From Streptococcus suis (GTDB lineage Bacteria; Bacillota; Bacilli; Lactobacillales; Streptococcaceae): 64,000 nucleotides of DNA. The translations under genes were made by a program, and so were the position numbers. The DNA lies in contig NZ_JAMWEM010000011.1 of assembly GCF_024509525.1 (NCBI RefSeq), forward strand, positions 1 through 64,000. Direction: 5' to 3'. Shown piece by piece: positions 26,321 through 35,479 of this stretch. Within the stretch, counting starts at the first letter, position 1. Every line of letters begins with the position of its first letter. The notes below the pieces were generated by a model, which was not told where the DNA came from, ran no database searches, and worked only from the letters and a program-made list of their open reading frames with translations.

Positions 26321-26860
26321 CTAATCGTCGTTTCCAAACAATCCTTGCAATTGAGCAAAGGGACTGGTTGCCTCTTTTTTCTCTTGAGCTTTTTGTTGAA
26401 AGTCTTCCTCCGTCATTAAAGTCCAAGCTTGACCGGACGGTAGGTCAGTTCCAGCCTCTTCCTCCGGTGTCAACACCTTGATAGGAATAGCTAAGAGAAT
26501 ATTGTCTGCCACACTTTCTTCTAAGACAATGTGGTCATCTTCTACTACCAAGACCATGTCCTCGTCAATTAAATCTTGTTCCTTGAGAACAGCCTCATTA
26601 GCAACAAACAGCTCATTAACTTCTTGGTTCTCATGCAAAAGGACTGGTTGGAGAGAACGGCTAGAGGCCAAGGTAATATCGTAAGTCATCTGGTAATCCA
26701 AGAAAAAGAAGCCAGATTCAAAACGAACATTACCTGTTACTTGCACTGGTGATAAGCCTAAAACTTCCGCATTTCGCGCTTGTAACTCTTCCTGCAAATC
26801 CAAGGTTTTCTCAAAGGAAATCCCATCCGGATTTTTCTGAATATCGTAAATATGAAACAT
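26321..26860 (-). CDS. YceD-family protein (DUF177)
   Basis: A 179-residue acidic protein of the YceD/DUF177 family. The family core is seen in the N-terminal half: LDLQEELQARN, VQVTGNVRFESGFFFLDYQMTYDI, followed by an acidic middle (LIDEDMVLVVEDD). In many bacteria yceD precedes rpmF (L32) and affects 23S rRNA stability; here rpmF is not adjacent. It follows trxB by nine bases, so it is co-transcribed with it. GGGGAAAATC precedes the ATG. Confidence 0.85.
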   Translation of the reverse strand: MFHIYDIQKNPDGISFEKTLDLQEELQARNAEVLGLSPVQVTGNVRFESGFFFLDYQMTYDITLASSRSLQPVLLHENQEVNELFVANEAVLKEQDLIDEDMVLVVEDDHIVLEESVADNILLAIPIKVLTPEEEAGTDLPSGQAWTLMTEEDFQQKAQEKKEATSPFAQLQGLFGNDD

Positions 26861-26869
26861 GATTTTCCC

Positions 26870-27787
26870 CTATTCAGCTAGTTCTGTAATGTAATTATAA
26901 ACTTCCTGACCGGCAACTGCTCCATTTCCAACTGCTGTTGCAATCTGACGGAGTTGATTTTGGCGGATGTCGCCAATGGCGTAGATACCAGATTGGCTGG
27001 TCTCCATCTTTTCATTGGTGATAACCCATCCTGCTTCATCCGTGATACCCAAATCGGCAACCGAATCCGTCATCGGATCCAAACCAACATAGATAAAGAC
27101 ACCACCGAAGTCCAATTCACTTACTTCTTCTGATTTCACATTTTTGATAACAACGCTTTGCACACGTAAGTCGTCGCCCTTAATTTCTTCCACGACGCTA
27201 TCCCAAATGAAGTTAATTTTTTCATTTGCAAAGGCCCGATCTTGGATAACCTTTTGAGCACGCAATTGGTCACGGCGATGAACGATAGTTACAGACTCCG
27301 CAAATTGCGTCAAGAAGAGAGCTTCTTCGACTGCCGAATCACCTCCGCCGACAACCAAGAGCTTCTGAGCACGGAAGAAGGCACCGTCACAAACTGCGCA
27401 GTAAGAAACTCCTCGGCTATTGTAAATTTCCTCACCAGGCACACCAAGCAAACGGTGTTTCGCTCCCATGGCTAGAATGACAGTTTTAGTTTCCAAAACG
27501 CCATCTTCTGTGATCACTTTCTTTACGAGACCATCTTCTTCAATTCGTACTAAAGTACCAAAAATATGATCCACTCCAAATTTTTCAAGAGGCTCAAACA
27601 TCTTCTCAGCCAAGGCTGGACCTGAAATATGGTCATAGCCTGGATAGTTTTCAATTTCCGCGGTATTGTTCATCTGACCACCGTAAATACCACGTTCCAA
27701 AAGAGCTACCTTTAAATTGCTACGCCCTGCATAAAGAGCTGCAGTCATCCCAGCAGGACCTGCACCAATTACAATTGTATCGTACAT
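26870..27787 (-). CDS. trxB: Thioredoxin reductase
   Basis: A 305-residue FAD/NADPH enzyme that keeps thioredoxin reduced. The FAD motif is IVIGAGPAGMTAALYAGR, the redox pair C130-A-V-C133 lies in SYCAVCDGAFF, the NADPH motif is VVGGGDSAVEEA, and the second FAD segment is GIYAIGDIR. Length is normal. AAAGGA precedes the ATG. It belongs to a run helicase-DUF4059-trxB-yceD with short gaps. Confidence 0.95.
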   Translation of the reverse strand: MYDTIVIGAGPAGMTAALYAGRSNLKVALLERGIYGGQMNNTAEIENYPGYDHISGPALAEKMFEPLEKFGVDHIFGTLVRIEEDGLVKKVITEDGVLETKTVILAMGAKHRLLGVPGEEIYNSRGVSYCAVCDGAFFRAQKLLVVGGGDSAVEEALFLTQFAESVTIVHRRDQLRAQKVIQDRAFANEKINFIWDSVVEEIKGDDLRVQSVVIKNVKSEEVSELDFGGVFIYVGLDPMTDSVADLGITDEAGWVITNEKMETSQSGIYAIGDIRQNQLRQIATAVGNGAVAGQEVYNYITELAE

Positions 27788-27800
27788 CGTTTTTCCTTTC

Positions 27801-28025
27801 TTATGCTCTTAACATCAGTAATATCCCAACAACTCCAAATGATAAAATAGGAATCGTCATTACAATGATTGTCAAAAGATCGAATAAAAATTCTTGTCTT
27901 TCTTGTCTTGTTTTATCTATTTCTCGTACTAAACGAAGAAAGAGCGCACAAAGACTAACAAAGACTACAATTCCCGTAGAAATCAGTAGACTTTGCAAAT
28001 AAAGTCCCAAAATAATCTGTAACAT
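27801..28025 (-). CDS. DUF4059 family small membrane protein
   Basis: A 74-residue protein with two membrane segments (about residues 4-30 and 48-72) joined by a charged linker REIDKTRQERQEF. It matches the streptococcal DUF4059 pattern, usually found just before trxB. Function unknown. It lies between the helicase and trxB with gaps of 17 and 13 bases. The nearest ribosome binding site (AAGGGG) is rather far from the ATG, so expression may rely on coupling. Confidence 0.75.
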   Translation of the reverse strand: MLQIILGLYLQSLLISTGIVVFVSLCALFLRLVREIDKTRQERQEFLFDLLTIIVMTIPILSFGVVGILLMLRA

Positions 28026-28042
28026 ATTAATCTTTGTTCCCC

Positions 28043-29386
28043 TTAAAAACTCTGCCTTTTAGCTTTTCGCTCCGCACGACCTTTTGCTCTTGCTTCTACT
28101 CGCTTCGTTTTACGGCGTTTTTCATCAACAGCCCACTGAATTTTTTTCTTGTAACCTGGTTTGACCTTTTTCTTTTTCTTTTTGACCAGACCAATCATTT
28201 CCAAATCTAATTTTTCACGAGATTTTTCACGGTTGGCACGGCGGTCGCGGTCGTAGCTATCGACAAATTCACCGTCCTTGATTTCTTTGGGTTGGAAGCT
28301 AATATTGAGTTTCTCCAATTCCCGAATATCTGCATCATCACTAGGCTGGTAAAGCGTAATCGCAATGCCTCCCAGACCATTTCGGCCAGTACGCCCCACA
28401 CGATGTACAAAGAAGGACAAGTCCTGCGGAATGGCATCGTTAATGACATGACTGACTCCTTCGATATCGATGCCACGTGCTGCTAAATCCGTTGCAACAA
28501 TGTACTGATAGTCCAAGTTCTTAACTTGATTCATGATTCGCTTGCGTTCACGGGGAGCAATATCGCCATGAATTTTAGCCACACGCAGACCGTTAGCAGT
28601 CAAGTAACTATGCAGTTCATCCGCACGGGTCTTGGTGTTGACAAAAATCATGGCCAAGTAAGGTTGCATGAGCTTGGTCATTTCCAAGATTTGTGCATTT
28701 TTATCACGTCCCTTGGTCGAAATCAACCAGTTTTCAATAGTATCTGAAATGACTGTCCGAGTCTTGATTTGCTCGATGACTGGATTGGACAAGTATTTTT
28801 TCAAAAATGGTTGCAATTTTTGCGGAATAGTGGCTGAAAAGACCAAGAATTGCAAGTCTTTGGGCAGACTGGAAGCAATGCGGTCGACCGTTTCCAAGAA
28901 ACCCATGTCCAAGGTCATATCGGCTTCATCGACCACAAAGGTCTTGGCCTTGTGAATAGCCAAATCACCTGATTTGACCAAGTCGTAAATACGGCCCGGT
29001 GTTCCAACAACGATATGCGGTTGACCAGATTGGAGCTTTTCAACCTGACGATTTTTATCGGTTCCTCCGACATAGTTGACCACGCGGACCTCTGTTTCCG
29101 CATGGCTAGCAATCTGACGTGCCGCCTGATAAATCTGCGTTGCTAGCTCACGTGACGGGGCCGTGATGACTGCCTGTACGTAATCTACTTCCTCATCTAA
29201 TTTTTGGAAAATCGGAATCAAAAAAGTATGGGTCTTACCAGAGCCAGTTTTGGATTCGCCTACAAGGTCACGGCCAGATAGAATAATGGGTATCAACTTC
29301 TCTTGTACCTCTGTTGCAGTGACAAAATTGATTTCCGCCAGAGCATTCTGGATATAGTTTTTTAGGGTAAATTCTGTAAATTTCAT
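28043..29386 (-). CDS. DEAD-box RNA helicase, CshB-like
   Basis: A 447-residue ATP-dependent RNA helicase. Motifs in order: Q-motif region (FVTATEVQEKLIP), Walker A ESKTGSGKTHTF, PSRELA, motif II VVDEAD (DEAD), SAT, and in the second domain ATDLAARGIDIEGVSHV and HRVGRTGR. The C-terminus is a basic tail rich in Lys and Arg (VKKKKKKVKPGYKKK), typical of cold-shock and ribosome-assembly helicases. The start is ATG 29386 (MKFTEFTL), with AGAGGA upstream; codons further 5' belong to the terminator and promoter region. It has its own extended -10. Confidence 0.92.
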   Translation of the reverse strand: MKFTEFTLKNYIQNALAEINFVTATEVQEKLIPIILSGRDLVGESKTGSGKTHTFLIPIFQKLDEEVDYVQAVITAPSRELATQIYQAARQIASHAETEVRVVNYVGGTDKNRQVEKLQSGQPHIVVGTPGRIYDLVKSGDLAIHKAKTFVVDEADMTLDMGFLETVDRIASSLPKDLQFLVFSATIPQKLQPFLKKYLSNPVIEQIKTRTVISDTIENWLISTKGRDKNAQILEMTKLMQPYLAMIFVNTKTRADELHSYLTANGLRVAKIHGDIAPRERKRIMNQVKNLDYQYIVATDLAARGIDIEGVSHVINDAIPQDLSFFVHRVGRTGRNGLGGIAITLYQPSDDADIRELEKLNISFQPKEIKDGEFVDSYDRDRRANREKSREKLDLEMIGLVKKKKKKVKPGYKKKIQWAVDEKRRKTKRVEARAKGRAERKAKRQSF

Positions 29387-29413
29387 GACATCCTCTTTTT
29401 TCTTCTTCCTTCT

Positions 29414-29422
29414 ATTATAGCA
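29414..29422 (-). promoter_or_regulatory. Extended -10 promoter of the helicase operon
   Basis: TGCTATAAT on the minus strand directly downstream of the mraY terminator and about 28 bases before the helicase start. Confidence 0.6.
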
Positions 29423-29424
29423 CA

Positions 29425-29447
29425 AAAACAGCAGAGCCTGCTGTTTT
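29425..29447 (-). terminator. Terminator of the rsmH-ftsL-pbp2X-mraY operon
   Basis: AAAACAGCAG (29447 side) and CTGCTGTTTT (29425 side) form a ten-base stem around a three-base loop on either strand, six bases after the mraY stop codon. Confidence 0.85.
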
Positions 29448-29453
29448 GAATTC

Positions 29454-30455
29454 TTATAAGTACAAGATTGCTAGAGTTAACAAACTCATAGCCAACCCAA
29501 GTCCCCAGAGGAAGAAGTCGACCTTCCATTCACTCCATTTCCCATGCTTTCCTGTCAAACCGCCTAATTCAAGATGGTGGTGGAAAGGAGTCATACGGAA
29601 GATACGCCGACCTTCTCCAAAGCGTTTCTTTGTATATTTGAAGTAAGAAACCTGCAACATAACAGAAGAAGTTTCAATGACATAGACCAATCCTACCAAG
29701 AGCAAGGTCCACTCTACTCGTAAAGCAATAGAAATGGTGGCCAACATTCCTCCGAGAGCCAAACTTCCCACATCCCCCATAAAGATTTTTGCTGGTTTAT
29801 GATTATAGACAAAGAAACCGAGTAGACCGCCAATCATAGCTACACAAACTAAAAGGATATCAAATTTATGGTCCACATAGGCAATAACCGAATAAGTAGC
29901 TAAACTGATTACCACAGAAATTGAGGCCAAACCATCAATTCCATCAGTTAGGTTAACCGCATTTGAAAAACCAACCAACCAAAAGAGGACAAAAGCAACG
30001 TAAAGCGGTCCCAGCTGTACAAAATGTCCAAGTATATTCAACTCTCCACCTGCTCCGGCAGCTTGAACATGGACTAGATAGAAAACAATTCCTCCTAAAA
30101 TCTGTAAAGCTAGCTTTTGTTTCGGATTGAGTCCTTCATTAATCTTACGAAAAATCTTTAAGAAATCATCTAGAAACCCAACCAAGCCATAAAGGAAAAG
30201 AATAAACAGAATAGCTAGCACCCCACCCGTCAACATGTGAAAACGAGCAGCTAAGAAATAAGTGACTAAGATAGAGACCGCAAGAAAAACTGTCCCTCCC
30301 ATAGTCGGTGTCCCAGCTTTGAACTGGTGTTGTTTAACATCCTCGTGCATCTGCTGACCTTCAATGCGCTTTGCCTGATAAAAGGTTATAAAATGTGGTA
30401 TGAGTAAAACAGTACCTACAAATGAAAGTAGTCCTGCTAAAATTGCAGAAAGCAT
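29454..30455 (-). CDS. mraY: Phospho-MurNAc-pentapeptide transferase MraY
   Basis: A 333-residue integral membrane enzyme with about ten segments that makes lipid I from UDP-MurNAc-pentapeptide and undecaprenyl phosphate. Family motifs: [10 protein letters not shown] with conserved Gly/Thr, GFLDDFLK with the catalytic Asp pair, [10 protein letters not shown], and [29 protein letters not shown] is the conserved histidine loop. AGGAG precedes the ATG, one base after the pbp2X stop codon. Confidence 0.97.
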   Translation of the reverse strand: MLSAILAGLLSFVGTVLLIPHFITFYQAKRIEGQQMHEDVKQHQFKAGTPTMGGTVFLAVSILVTYFLAARFHMLTGGVLAILFILFLYGLVGFLDDFLKIFRKINEGLNPKQKLALQILGGIVFYLVHVQAAGAGGELNILGHFVQLGPLYVAFVLFWLVGFSNAVNLTDGIDGLASISVVISLATYSVIAYVDHKFDILLVCVAMIGGLLGFFVYNHKPAKIFMGDVGSLALGGMLATISIALRVEWTLLLVGLVYVIETSSVMLQVSYFKYTKKRFGEGRRIFRMTPFHHHLELGGLTGKHGKWSEWKVDFFLWGLGLAMSLLTLAILYL

Positions 30456-30456
30456 G

Positions 30457-32709
30457 TTATTCTCCTAATGTTATAGTAATATTTTTGAGGTTTTTCAATT
30501 CTTTTCCAACGCTCTCACTTTGTCCTACCGCAATGGCGCCCTCTCCCTCATAGGATACCTCTATCCCTGTCCAGGAAGCAAAAGTGTCCACATTTTCTTT
30601 GGTCCATCCATACATATCAGGTAAAGTGGAAAACTTATTGGTAAGCAATAGAATTTGTTGATTCGCAGTTAGATTAGAACCGACATCAACCGAGACCTTT
30701 TCAATTTTGTCGCCATTCCCTAATATAACTGGTTGGACCAAATGTTGTCTCAGTTTTTCTGCTGTTGTACCTGGTCCTTTTCCAATAATATCTGGCAAAG
30801 CGTACTCAGTTTCTGTTTCGATAGCTGTTAAAGCAGGAGCAGGCTCTGTCAGATTTAAACTGTCTTTTAAGAGCATTGCTTCTTTCAAGGTTGGATTGAT
30901 AATATCCTGCCAATATAAAAGACTGAATGATTGTGGTTGTTGAATCGTTACATACATGATGAACTCTGGGTCCTCCGCCGGTACCATTGCAACAACAGAG
31001 TTCATTGTATCATTGGCTCCATCCATGTAACCAGAACCATCTTCCTTAGCAATCTCGGCGGTTCCTGACTTAACGGCGACAATATAACCATCTACCTGAA
31101 CGACCGCACCTCCAGCAGCCTTGGAGTAAAGAGTTCCATAAATGGGATCCGTTCCAACAGTAATCATATAATTGCGAGTCTGTTGGGCTGCTGTTGCAGA
31201 AACTGGTTTCCCCATGATCTCTGGTTGCGATAGACGAACAGAGTTTGTATTCGAATCATAGAGAGCTGATATAAACTTCGGTTGCAACATAACGCCATCG
31301 TTTGCGATAGTATCAAACGCTCTCAACATCTGTATCTGAGTAGCTGATATTCCTTGTCCAAAGGAAGACATGGCCACAGTGGCTACGTTATCTTCTGGCA
31401 ACAAACCAGACGTCTCTCCCCCCATCCCAAATCGTGTCGGATAGCCAAATCGGAATTTATTGAGATAACTGAGCCATGTTGCATCTCCCATTTGCTGTTC
31501 CAACATCGTCATCCCGATGTTACTTGAGTAAGCAAATCCTTGGGCAAGGTTCATGGTTTGTGGTTCTCCCCCCCTATTGACAGACCAGTCCTTAATGGTG
31601 ACATCTGCGATTTCATATTTATCATTGTAGTAAGTAATATTCGGATTGAAACTACCATTATCAATTGCAGATGCGAGGGTTATAACCTTCATTGTCGACC
31701 CAGGTTCATCATTACCTTGGTAAAGAAGGGAATATTGTAAAAGCCCATCATCATTCAAACCTTCTTTGGTATCCAGGTTATAACTTGGTCTCTGAGTTGT
31801 CGCTAAAATTTCACCGGTTTTTGCAGAAACAAGGGTAGCACTGGCATATTTTCCTTTTGCCTCCTTGTAAAAAACATCCATATATGTCTCCAAAGAGCGT
31901 TGTAAATCCGCAGAGATAGTCGTATAAACATCCTGACCATCAACAGGGGTTACCTGGACATCTTCAGTCCCAGGCAGAATGCGCCCTTGGCTATCTTTTT
32001 CATAGATGATTTTTCCATCCTGACCTGCCAAAATATCATTTAGATAGTACTCCATCCCAGAAGCACCTTGCAAGCTATGGCTCCCGTCCGAATTTTCGAC
32101 CAAATTAGCCAGTCCAATAAATAGCGAAGCAAAATCACCATTAGGATACATACGACCAGGGCTAGTTGAAAATCCAATTCCCTTGATTCCTGCCTTTTCC
32201 ATGGCTTCATTGATATTGGTCATCGTTCCATAGGAAATATCTTTCCCCAACGTCCCAAAATAGACTTGTTTTAAGTTCGGTTGGTTGAGTTGTTGGAGAA
32301 CATAGGAGGTTTCCATCCCTAATTGCTGATGAAAAATTTCTGCCACTTGGTCAAATTGATCCGATTGAACATATAGTACCTCATTCAAAGAAGATACATA
32401 CTCCGTATCAATCACAGCATAAACAGTGTAAGTGGTGGAATCTTTTGCAATCGGAATCCCTGTTCGGTCATAAATCGTACCGCGACGAGCCTGTACAGTT
32501 ATTTCCGTTTGATGAACTTTTTTTGCTCCTTCAGACAAGTCTTGACCAAACTTACTATCTGTTCCAATGATGATAGCAAAATTAATTAAAAAAAGAAAAA
32601 AGATAAAAACCGTCAGTAGAATCAAGCTTTGCCCCACTCTTCTACGATTCTTTGACGGGATATAGCGCTGTTTCAAAACATAGCGCAATAATCGACTATT
32701 CTTTGGCAT
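30457..32709 (-). CDS. pbpX: Penicillin-binding protein 2X, septal transpeptidase
   Basis: A 750-residue class B PBP that crosslinks septal peptidoglycan with FtsW, anchored by one membrane helix at about residues 28-49. The dimerisation domain follows, then the transpeptidase with S338-TMK, S395-SN and K547-SGT, numbering almost identical to pneumococcal PBP2x. Two PASTA domains fill residues about 637-750. These motifs keep the unmutated forms (STMK, SSN, KSGT), so the sequence shows no classic active-site resistance change, though flanking mosaic changes cannot be judged. Its ATG overlaps the ftsL stop as TAATG. Confidence 0.96.
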   Translation of the reverse strand: MPKNSRLLRYVLKQRYIPSKNRRRVGQSLILLTVFIFFLFLINFAIIIGTDSKFGQDLSEGAKKVHQTEITVQARRGTIYDRTGIPIAKDSTTYTVYAVIDTEYVSSLNEVLYVQSDQFDQVAEIFHQQLGMETSYVLQQLNQPNLKQVYFGTLGKDISYGTMTNINEAMEKAGIKGIGFSTSPGRMYPNGDFASLFIGLANLVENSDGSHSLQGASGMEYYLNDILAGQDGKIIYEKDSQGRILPGTEDVQVTPVDGQDVYTTISADLQRSLETYMDVFYKEAKGKYASATLVSAKTGEILATTQRPSYNLDTKEGLNDDGLLQYSLLYQGNDEPGSTMKVITLASAIDNGSFNPNITYYNDKYEIADVTIKDWSVNRGGEPQTMNLAQGFAYSSNIGMTMLEQQMGDATWLSYLNKFRFGYPTRFGMGGETSGLLPEDNVATVAMSSFGQGISATQIQMLRAFDTIANDGVMLQPKFISALYDSNTNSVRLSQPEIMGKPVSATAAQQTRNYMITVGTDPIYGTLYSKAAGGAVVQVDGYIVAVKSGTAEIAKEDGSGYMDGANDTMNSVVAMVPAEDPEFIMYVTIQQPQSFSLLYWQDIINPTLKEAMLLKDSLNLTEPAPALTAIETETEYALPDIIGKGPGTTAEKLRQHLVQPVILGNGDKIEKVSVDVGSNLTANQQILLLTNKFSTLPDMYGWTKENVDTFASWTGIEVSYEGEGAIAVGQSESVGKELKNLKNITITLGE

Positions 32710-33032
32710 TATTCTACAACTCCAATATTATCATTGTTAAAAGTCAAGCCAAGTTTATCCGCAATCTCCATGAGGCGAGCCTCCCGAACAAGATCATTAA
32801 CAGCTTGTTCAGCATCATCAATCTCCACCTGCTTGGCATTTATTTCTTGGTTGATTTGAGCCATTTCTGACTGTACTTGTAAAAGGCGGGTTTGCATAAA
32901 TACCACACCAATCGCTAACAAGAGACCTGACAGGACAACACTGCCATAAAAGGCTTTCTCAACGCGACTGAAGGTCTTTATTCTATCACTAATGATACGG
33001 ACGGCAACATCCCTACGTCTATCTTGCAACAT
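32709..33032 (-). CDS. ftsL: Cell division protein FtsL
   Basis: A 107-residue bitopic protein of the FtsQLB divisome complex. A basic N-terminus is followed by one membrane helix (about residues 28-47) and then a coiled coil (EMAQINQEINAKQVEIDDAEQ split across heptads). It lies between rsmH and pbp2X, the classic place, and its stop codon overlaps the pbp2X start. AGAGGA precedes the ATG. Confidence 0.95.
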   Translation of the reverse strand: MLQDRRRDVAVRIISDRIKTFSRVEKAFYGSVVLSGLLLAIGVVFMQTRLLQVQSEMAQINQEINAKQVEIDDAEQAVNDLVREARLMEIADKLGLTFNNDNIGVVE

Positions 33033-33047
33033 AAGTACTTCCTCTAT

Positions 33048-33998
33048 TTACTTGTGCACTTTTTTAGCTACGCGTAGCTTGGCAGAATGCGCACGATTAT
33101 TAGCTTCTAGCTCCTCTTGACTTGGCAAAATCGGTTTACGATTGACCAATTCAAGTGGTGCCTTCAAGTCATCTGGAATAAATGGCAAACCTTTTGGAAC
33201 ATCAATCGTACTTGCTTCTTTGAAGAGTTGTTTGGTCAAACGATCTTCTAAAGAATGGAAAGTAATAACAGAAATCCGTCCTTCCAGAGCCAGCAAATCA
33301 ATGGCCTGCTGAATAGACTCATCCGCCGCCCCCAACTCATCGTTGACCTCAATCCGAATAGCCTGGAAAATCTGCTTGGCCGGATGGCCTTTTTTCTTGA
33401 GTTCCTTGGCTGGCTTGGCTGACTTGATAATTTCTGCCAACTCAGTTGTGGTTTCAATGGGCTTGATGTCCCTAGCCTGTTCAATCTTACGAGCAATCTG
33501 CTTGGAAAACTTATCCTCTCCATATTTGAAGAAAATCCGCACCAAGTCATGATAATCATAGGTGTTGACCACATCATAAGCCGTCAACTGACCATCACGA
33601 TTCATCCGCATATCAAGCGGAGCATCTTGTTTGTAAGAAAAGCCACGCTCTCGCTCATCCAACTGCGGACTAGATACTCCTAAATCATAACAAATCCCAT
33701 CAATCTCTGTTACACCTAGCTCCGCCAAGCGAGTCTTGAGATTGCGGAAATTATCCCTAATAAAGGTTACTTGTCCCTTTTCAATGTAGGATGCCAAACG
33801 CTTGTGGGCGTGGTCGATTGCCGTCTGATCCTGGTCAAAGGTATAAAGATGCCCCCCATCTGTCAGCTGACTCAGCAAATACTCACTGTGCCCCGCACCG
33901 CCCAAGGTGGCATCGACATAGATTCCGTCTGGTTTGATGTCTAGTAAATCAACCGTTTCATGCAAAAGAACAGTTGTGTGATTAAATTCCTTGCTCAT
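33048..33998 (-). CDS. rsmH: 16S rRNA (cytosine-N4) methyltransferase RsmH
   Basis: A 316-residue SAM-dependent enzyme that methylates C1402 of 16S rRNA. Motifs: [13 protein letters not shown] at the start, [15 protein letters not shown] for SAM binding, [17 protein letters not shown], and VISFHSLEDR-type [13 protein letters not shown] near the end. It heads the division operon. The start codon has no ribosome binding site: AGATAAGAT precedes it, and an extended -10 (TGGTACAAT) ends nine bases before the ATG, so the mRNA is probably leaderless or nearly so. Confidence 0.96.
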   Translation of the reverse strand: MSKEFNHTTVLLHETVDLLDIKPDGIYVDATLGGAGHSEYLLSQLTDGGHLYTFDQDQTAIDHAHKRLASYIEKGQVTFIRDNFRNLKTRLAELGVTEIDGICYDLGVSSPQLDERERGFSYKQDAPLDMRMNRDGQLTAYDVVNTYDYHDLVRIFFKYGEDKFSKQIARKIEQARDIKPIETTTELAEIIKSAKPAKELKKKGHPAKQIFQAIRIEVNDELGAADESIQQAIDLLALEGRISVITFHSLEDRLTKQLFKEASTIDVPKGLPFIPDDLKAPLELVNRKPILPSQEELEANNRAHSAKLRVAKKVHK

Positions 33999-34007
33999 AT
34001 CTTATCT

Positions 34008-34016
34008 ATTGTACCA
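34008..34016 (-). promoter_or_regulatory. Extended -10 promoter of rsmH, very close to the start codon
   Basis: TGGTACAAT on the minus strand ends nine bases before the rsmH ATG, which leaves room for a leader of only about 0-3 bases. No -35 of quality. Confidence 0.6.
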
Positions 34017-34059
34017 CAAAATAAATCAAAAAGATGTTGCAAACTTTTTACAAAAAACG

Positions 34060-34253
34060 TGTCAAATATAGTTGACAACATTTCTGGATAGGTATATAAT
34101 AACATTATAGAAAGATGTCAGATATAGTTGACATCAACAGGGAGGTCTCCCACATTTTTTTACAGTTATATGTCGGATATAATTGACAACATTTTAAAAG
34201 GATAGTCAACCTATCCTCTCATTTTTAGACAATTGTGTCAGATATAATTGACA
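34060..34253 (+). promoter_or_regulatory. Array of four operator repeats in front of the XRE gene
   Basis: Four 18-bp sites of form TGTCRRATATARTTGACA at 34060, 34116, 34171 and 34236, spaced 56, 55 and 65 bases. Each has inverted arms TGTCA and TGACA. The right half of the first site is the -35 of a good promoter. Between sites lie short hairpins: GGGAG/CTCCC at 34140-34151 before a T-run, and AGGATAG/CTATCCT at about 34199-34217. The layout points to cooperative autoregulation by the XRE protein encoded 15 bases downstream. Confidence 0.85.
34072..34100 (+). promoter_or_regulatory. Promoter of the XRE/DUF3278 operon, overlapping operator 1
   Basis: -35 TTGACA (34072-34077, inside operator 1), a 17-base spacer, and -10 TATAAT (34095-34100). 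It is consensus on both boxes, so it would be strong unless repressed. The leader of about 160 bases carries operators 2-4. Confidence 0.9.
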
Positions 34254-34268
34254 TAGAAAGGAGGGCAC

Positions 34269-34457
34269 ATGAACCGTGTCAAAGATTATCGCCTACTGCT
34301 AGGTATTTCTCAGCTGGATCTGGCCAAGGCCATCGGCGTATCCAGGCAGACCATCAACATGATCGAAAACAACAAATACAATCCCTCGCTAGACCTCTGC
34401 ATCAACCTAGCCAAAGCTTTACAGACCGATCTTAATAGTCTCTTTTGGAATCAATAA
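34269..34457 (+). CDS. XRE-family (Cro/CI-type) regulator, 62 aa
   Basis: A minimal helix-turn-helix protein: the fold fills residues about 5-60 (LLLGISQLDLAKAIGVSRQT with recognition helix, then NMIENNKYNPSLDLCINLAKAL). There is no ligand or dimerisation domain. AAAGGAGG lies four bases before the ATG. It stands just after the four operators and before a run of small membrane-protein genes, so it most likely represses its own operon. Stand-alone HTH proteins of this type often precede DUF3278 genes in Firmicutes. The signal that relieves repression is unknown. Confidence 0.88.
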   Translation: MNRVKDYRLLLGISQLDLAKAIGVSRQTINMIENNKYNPSLDLCINLAKALQTDLNSLFWNQ

Positions 34458-34467
34458 GGAGTTCATC

Positions 34468-35001
34468 ATGAAAGATATTTTTACAAAAATTCTCAATCAA
34501 GCAACCAAGGATTTTTATTCTATCAGCGGACCCATGGATGAAATGCGGCAGCAAGAAAGCTATCGTTTCAGTAACACCATTGTCATGATTGTATTTCCTA
34601 TCCTGGTAATAGGAAATACAATTGCACTTCTTATCGCCTTACGACAACCTGAAAAAGTTGGCTTTCTGCTCCCCCTAACCAATATACTGATCATTGGTTT
34701 CACGCAAGCCTTAGCTTCCCACCTTGCCTTGAAAAATGGCATTAGTCAAAGCTATGAGGATGAAATTGATGTCGCCAAACTCAATAAATCCCTTTTAAAA
34801 AATAGTCGTGCTATATTTTTCGGGGCCTTCCTGGCTTCCACGACTGCCCCTGCTTTCTATAAAGAATGGTCTGTATTTCTTGAAGAACTAACAGACCCGA
34901 CCCTCCTACTAGGTCGGTTAATTGTTGCAGGAGCTATCACCTTCATCCATTACTACTATTGTAAAAAACAGTTACAAAAGAAAATTCTCGCAAACAAATA
35001 A
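34468..35001 (+). CDS. DUF3278-like membrane protein, 177 aa
   Basis: The N-terminal motif DFYSISGPMDEMRQQESYRF is followed by four hydrophobic segments (about residues 33-52, 65-82, 108-124 and 146-164). The motif and helix layout recall DUF3278 proteins, which are of unknown function and usually follow an XRE regulator gene, as here. It shares the FY-I-GP-DE-R motif twice with the larger gene at 35480. AAGGAG precedes ATG 34468 ten bases after the regulator gene. I infer a membrane complex or stress-sensing role only from the context. Confidence 0.75.
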   Translation: MKDIFTKILNQATKDFYSISGPMDEMRQQESYRFSNTIVMIVFPILVIGNTIALLIALRQPEKVGFLLPLTNILIIGFTQALASHLALKNGISQSYEDEIDVAKLNKSLLKNSRAIFFGAFLASTTAPAFYKEWSVFLEELTDPTLLLGRLIVAGAITFIHYYYCKKQLQKKILANK

Positions 35002-35015
35002 AAGGAAGAAAAACC

Positions 35016-35216
35016 ATGAAAAAGAATATACGTCAAGCTCTTATCTCTACTCTTATATTTATCCCGCTCTTTATCCTCTTGCAGCTTTGGGGCAATAGCG
35101 GAGCAGACATCTTGCATACCATCAGCCAAGCGAAATTCTGGATACAACTGCTGATTACTGGGGCAATCTACTTCCTTGGACTAGCCTACCTACCACTCAT
35201 TTTTCATCGTAAGTAA
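35016..35216 (+). CDS. Small two-helix membrane protein, 66 aa, first of a tandem pair
   Basis: Two hydrophobic segments (about residues 9-25 and 41-60) flanked by basic ends MKKNIRQ and HRK. It is nearly identical to the next gene: of 66 residues about eight differ, and the DNA is also close, so the duplication is recent. Unknown family. A weak AAAAGGAAG precedes the ATG. The size and topology would fit a small regulatory or pore-type membrane peptide, but there is no direct evidence. Confidence 0.7.
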   Translation: MKKNIRQALISTLIFIPLFILLQLWGNSGADILHTISQAKFWIQLLITGAIYFLGLAYLPLIFHRK

Positions 35217-35265
35217 GATTGTCCTAAACAGCACCATTTGAAATGAATAGAAAGGAAAAATTACC

Positions 35266-35466
35266 ATGAAAAAGAATGCACGCAAAGCCCTTATCTCTAC
35301 TCTAATTTTTATCCCGCTCTTCGTCCTCTTTCAGCTTTGGGGCAATAGCGGAGTAGACATCTTGCATACCATCAGCCAAGTCAAATTCTGGCTACAACTG
35401 CTGATTACCGGGGCAATCTACTTCTTAGGACTAGCCTACCTACCACCCATTTTCCGTCGTAAGTAA
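35266..35466 (+). CDS. Small two-helix membrane protein, 66 aa, second of a tandem pair
   Basis: A tandem duplicate of the gene at 35016 with the same two helices and the shared core LWGNSG-DILHTISQ. Differences are mostly conservative (Ile to Val, Leu to Phe, Leu to Pro near the end). GAAAGGAAAAATTACC precedes the ATG. Both copies keep intact frames, which argues that both are expressed. Function unknown. Confidence 0.7.
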   Translation: MKKNARKALISTLIFIPLFVLFQLWGNSGVDILHTISQVKFWLQLLITGAIYFLGLAYLPPIFRRK

Positions 35467-35479
35467 ATAGGAGAAGCGT

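Noticed and set aside
34060..34253. CRISPR array
   Set aside because: Four 18-bp repeats are too short and AT-rich, have internal symmetry and promoter overlap, and no cas genes are near. An operator array fits better.
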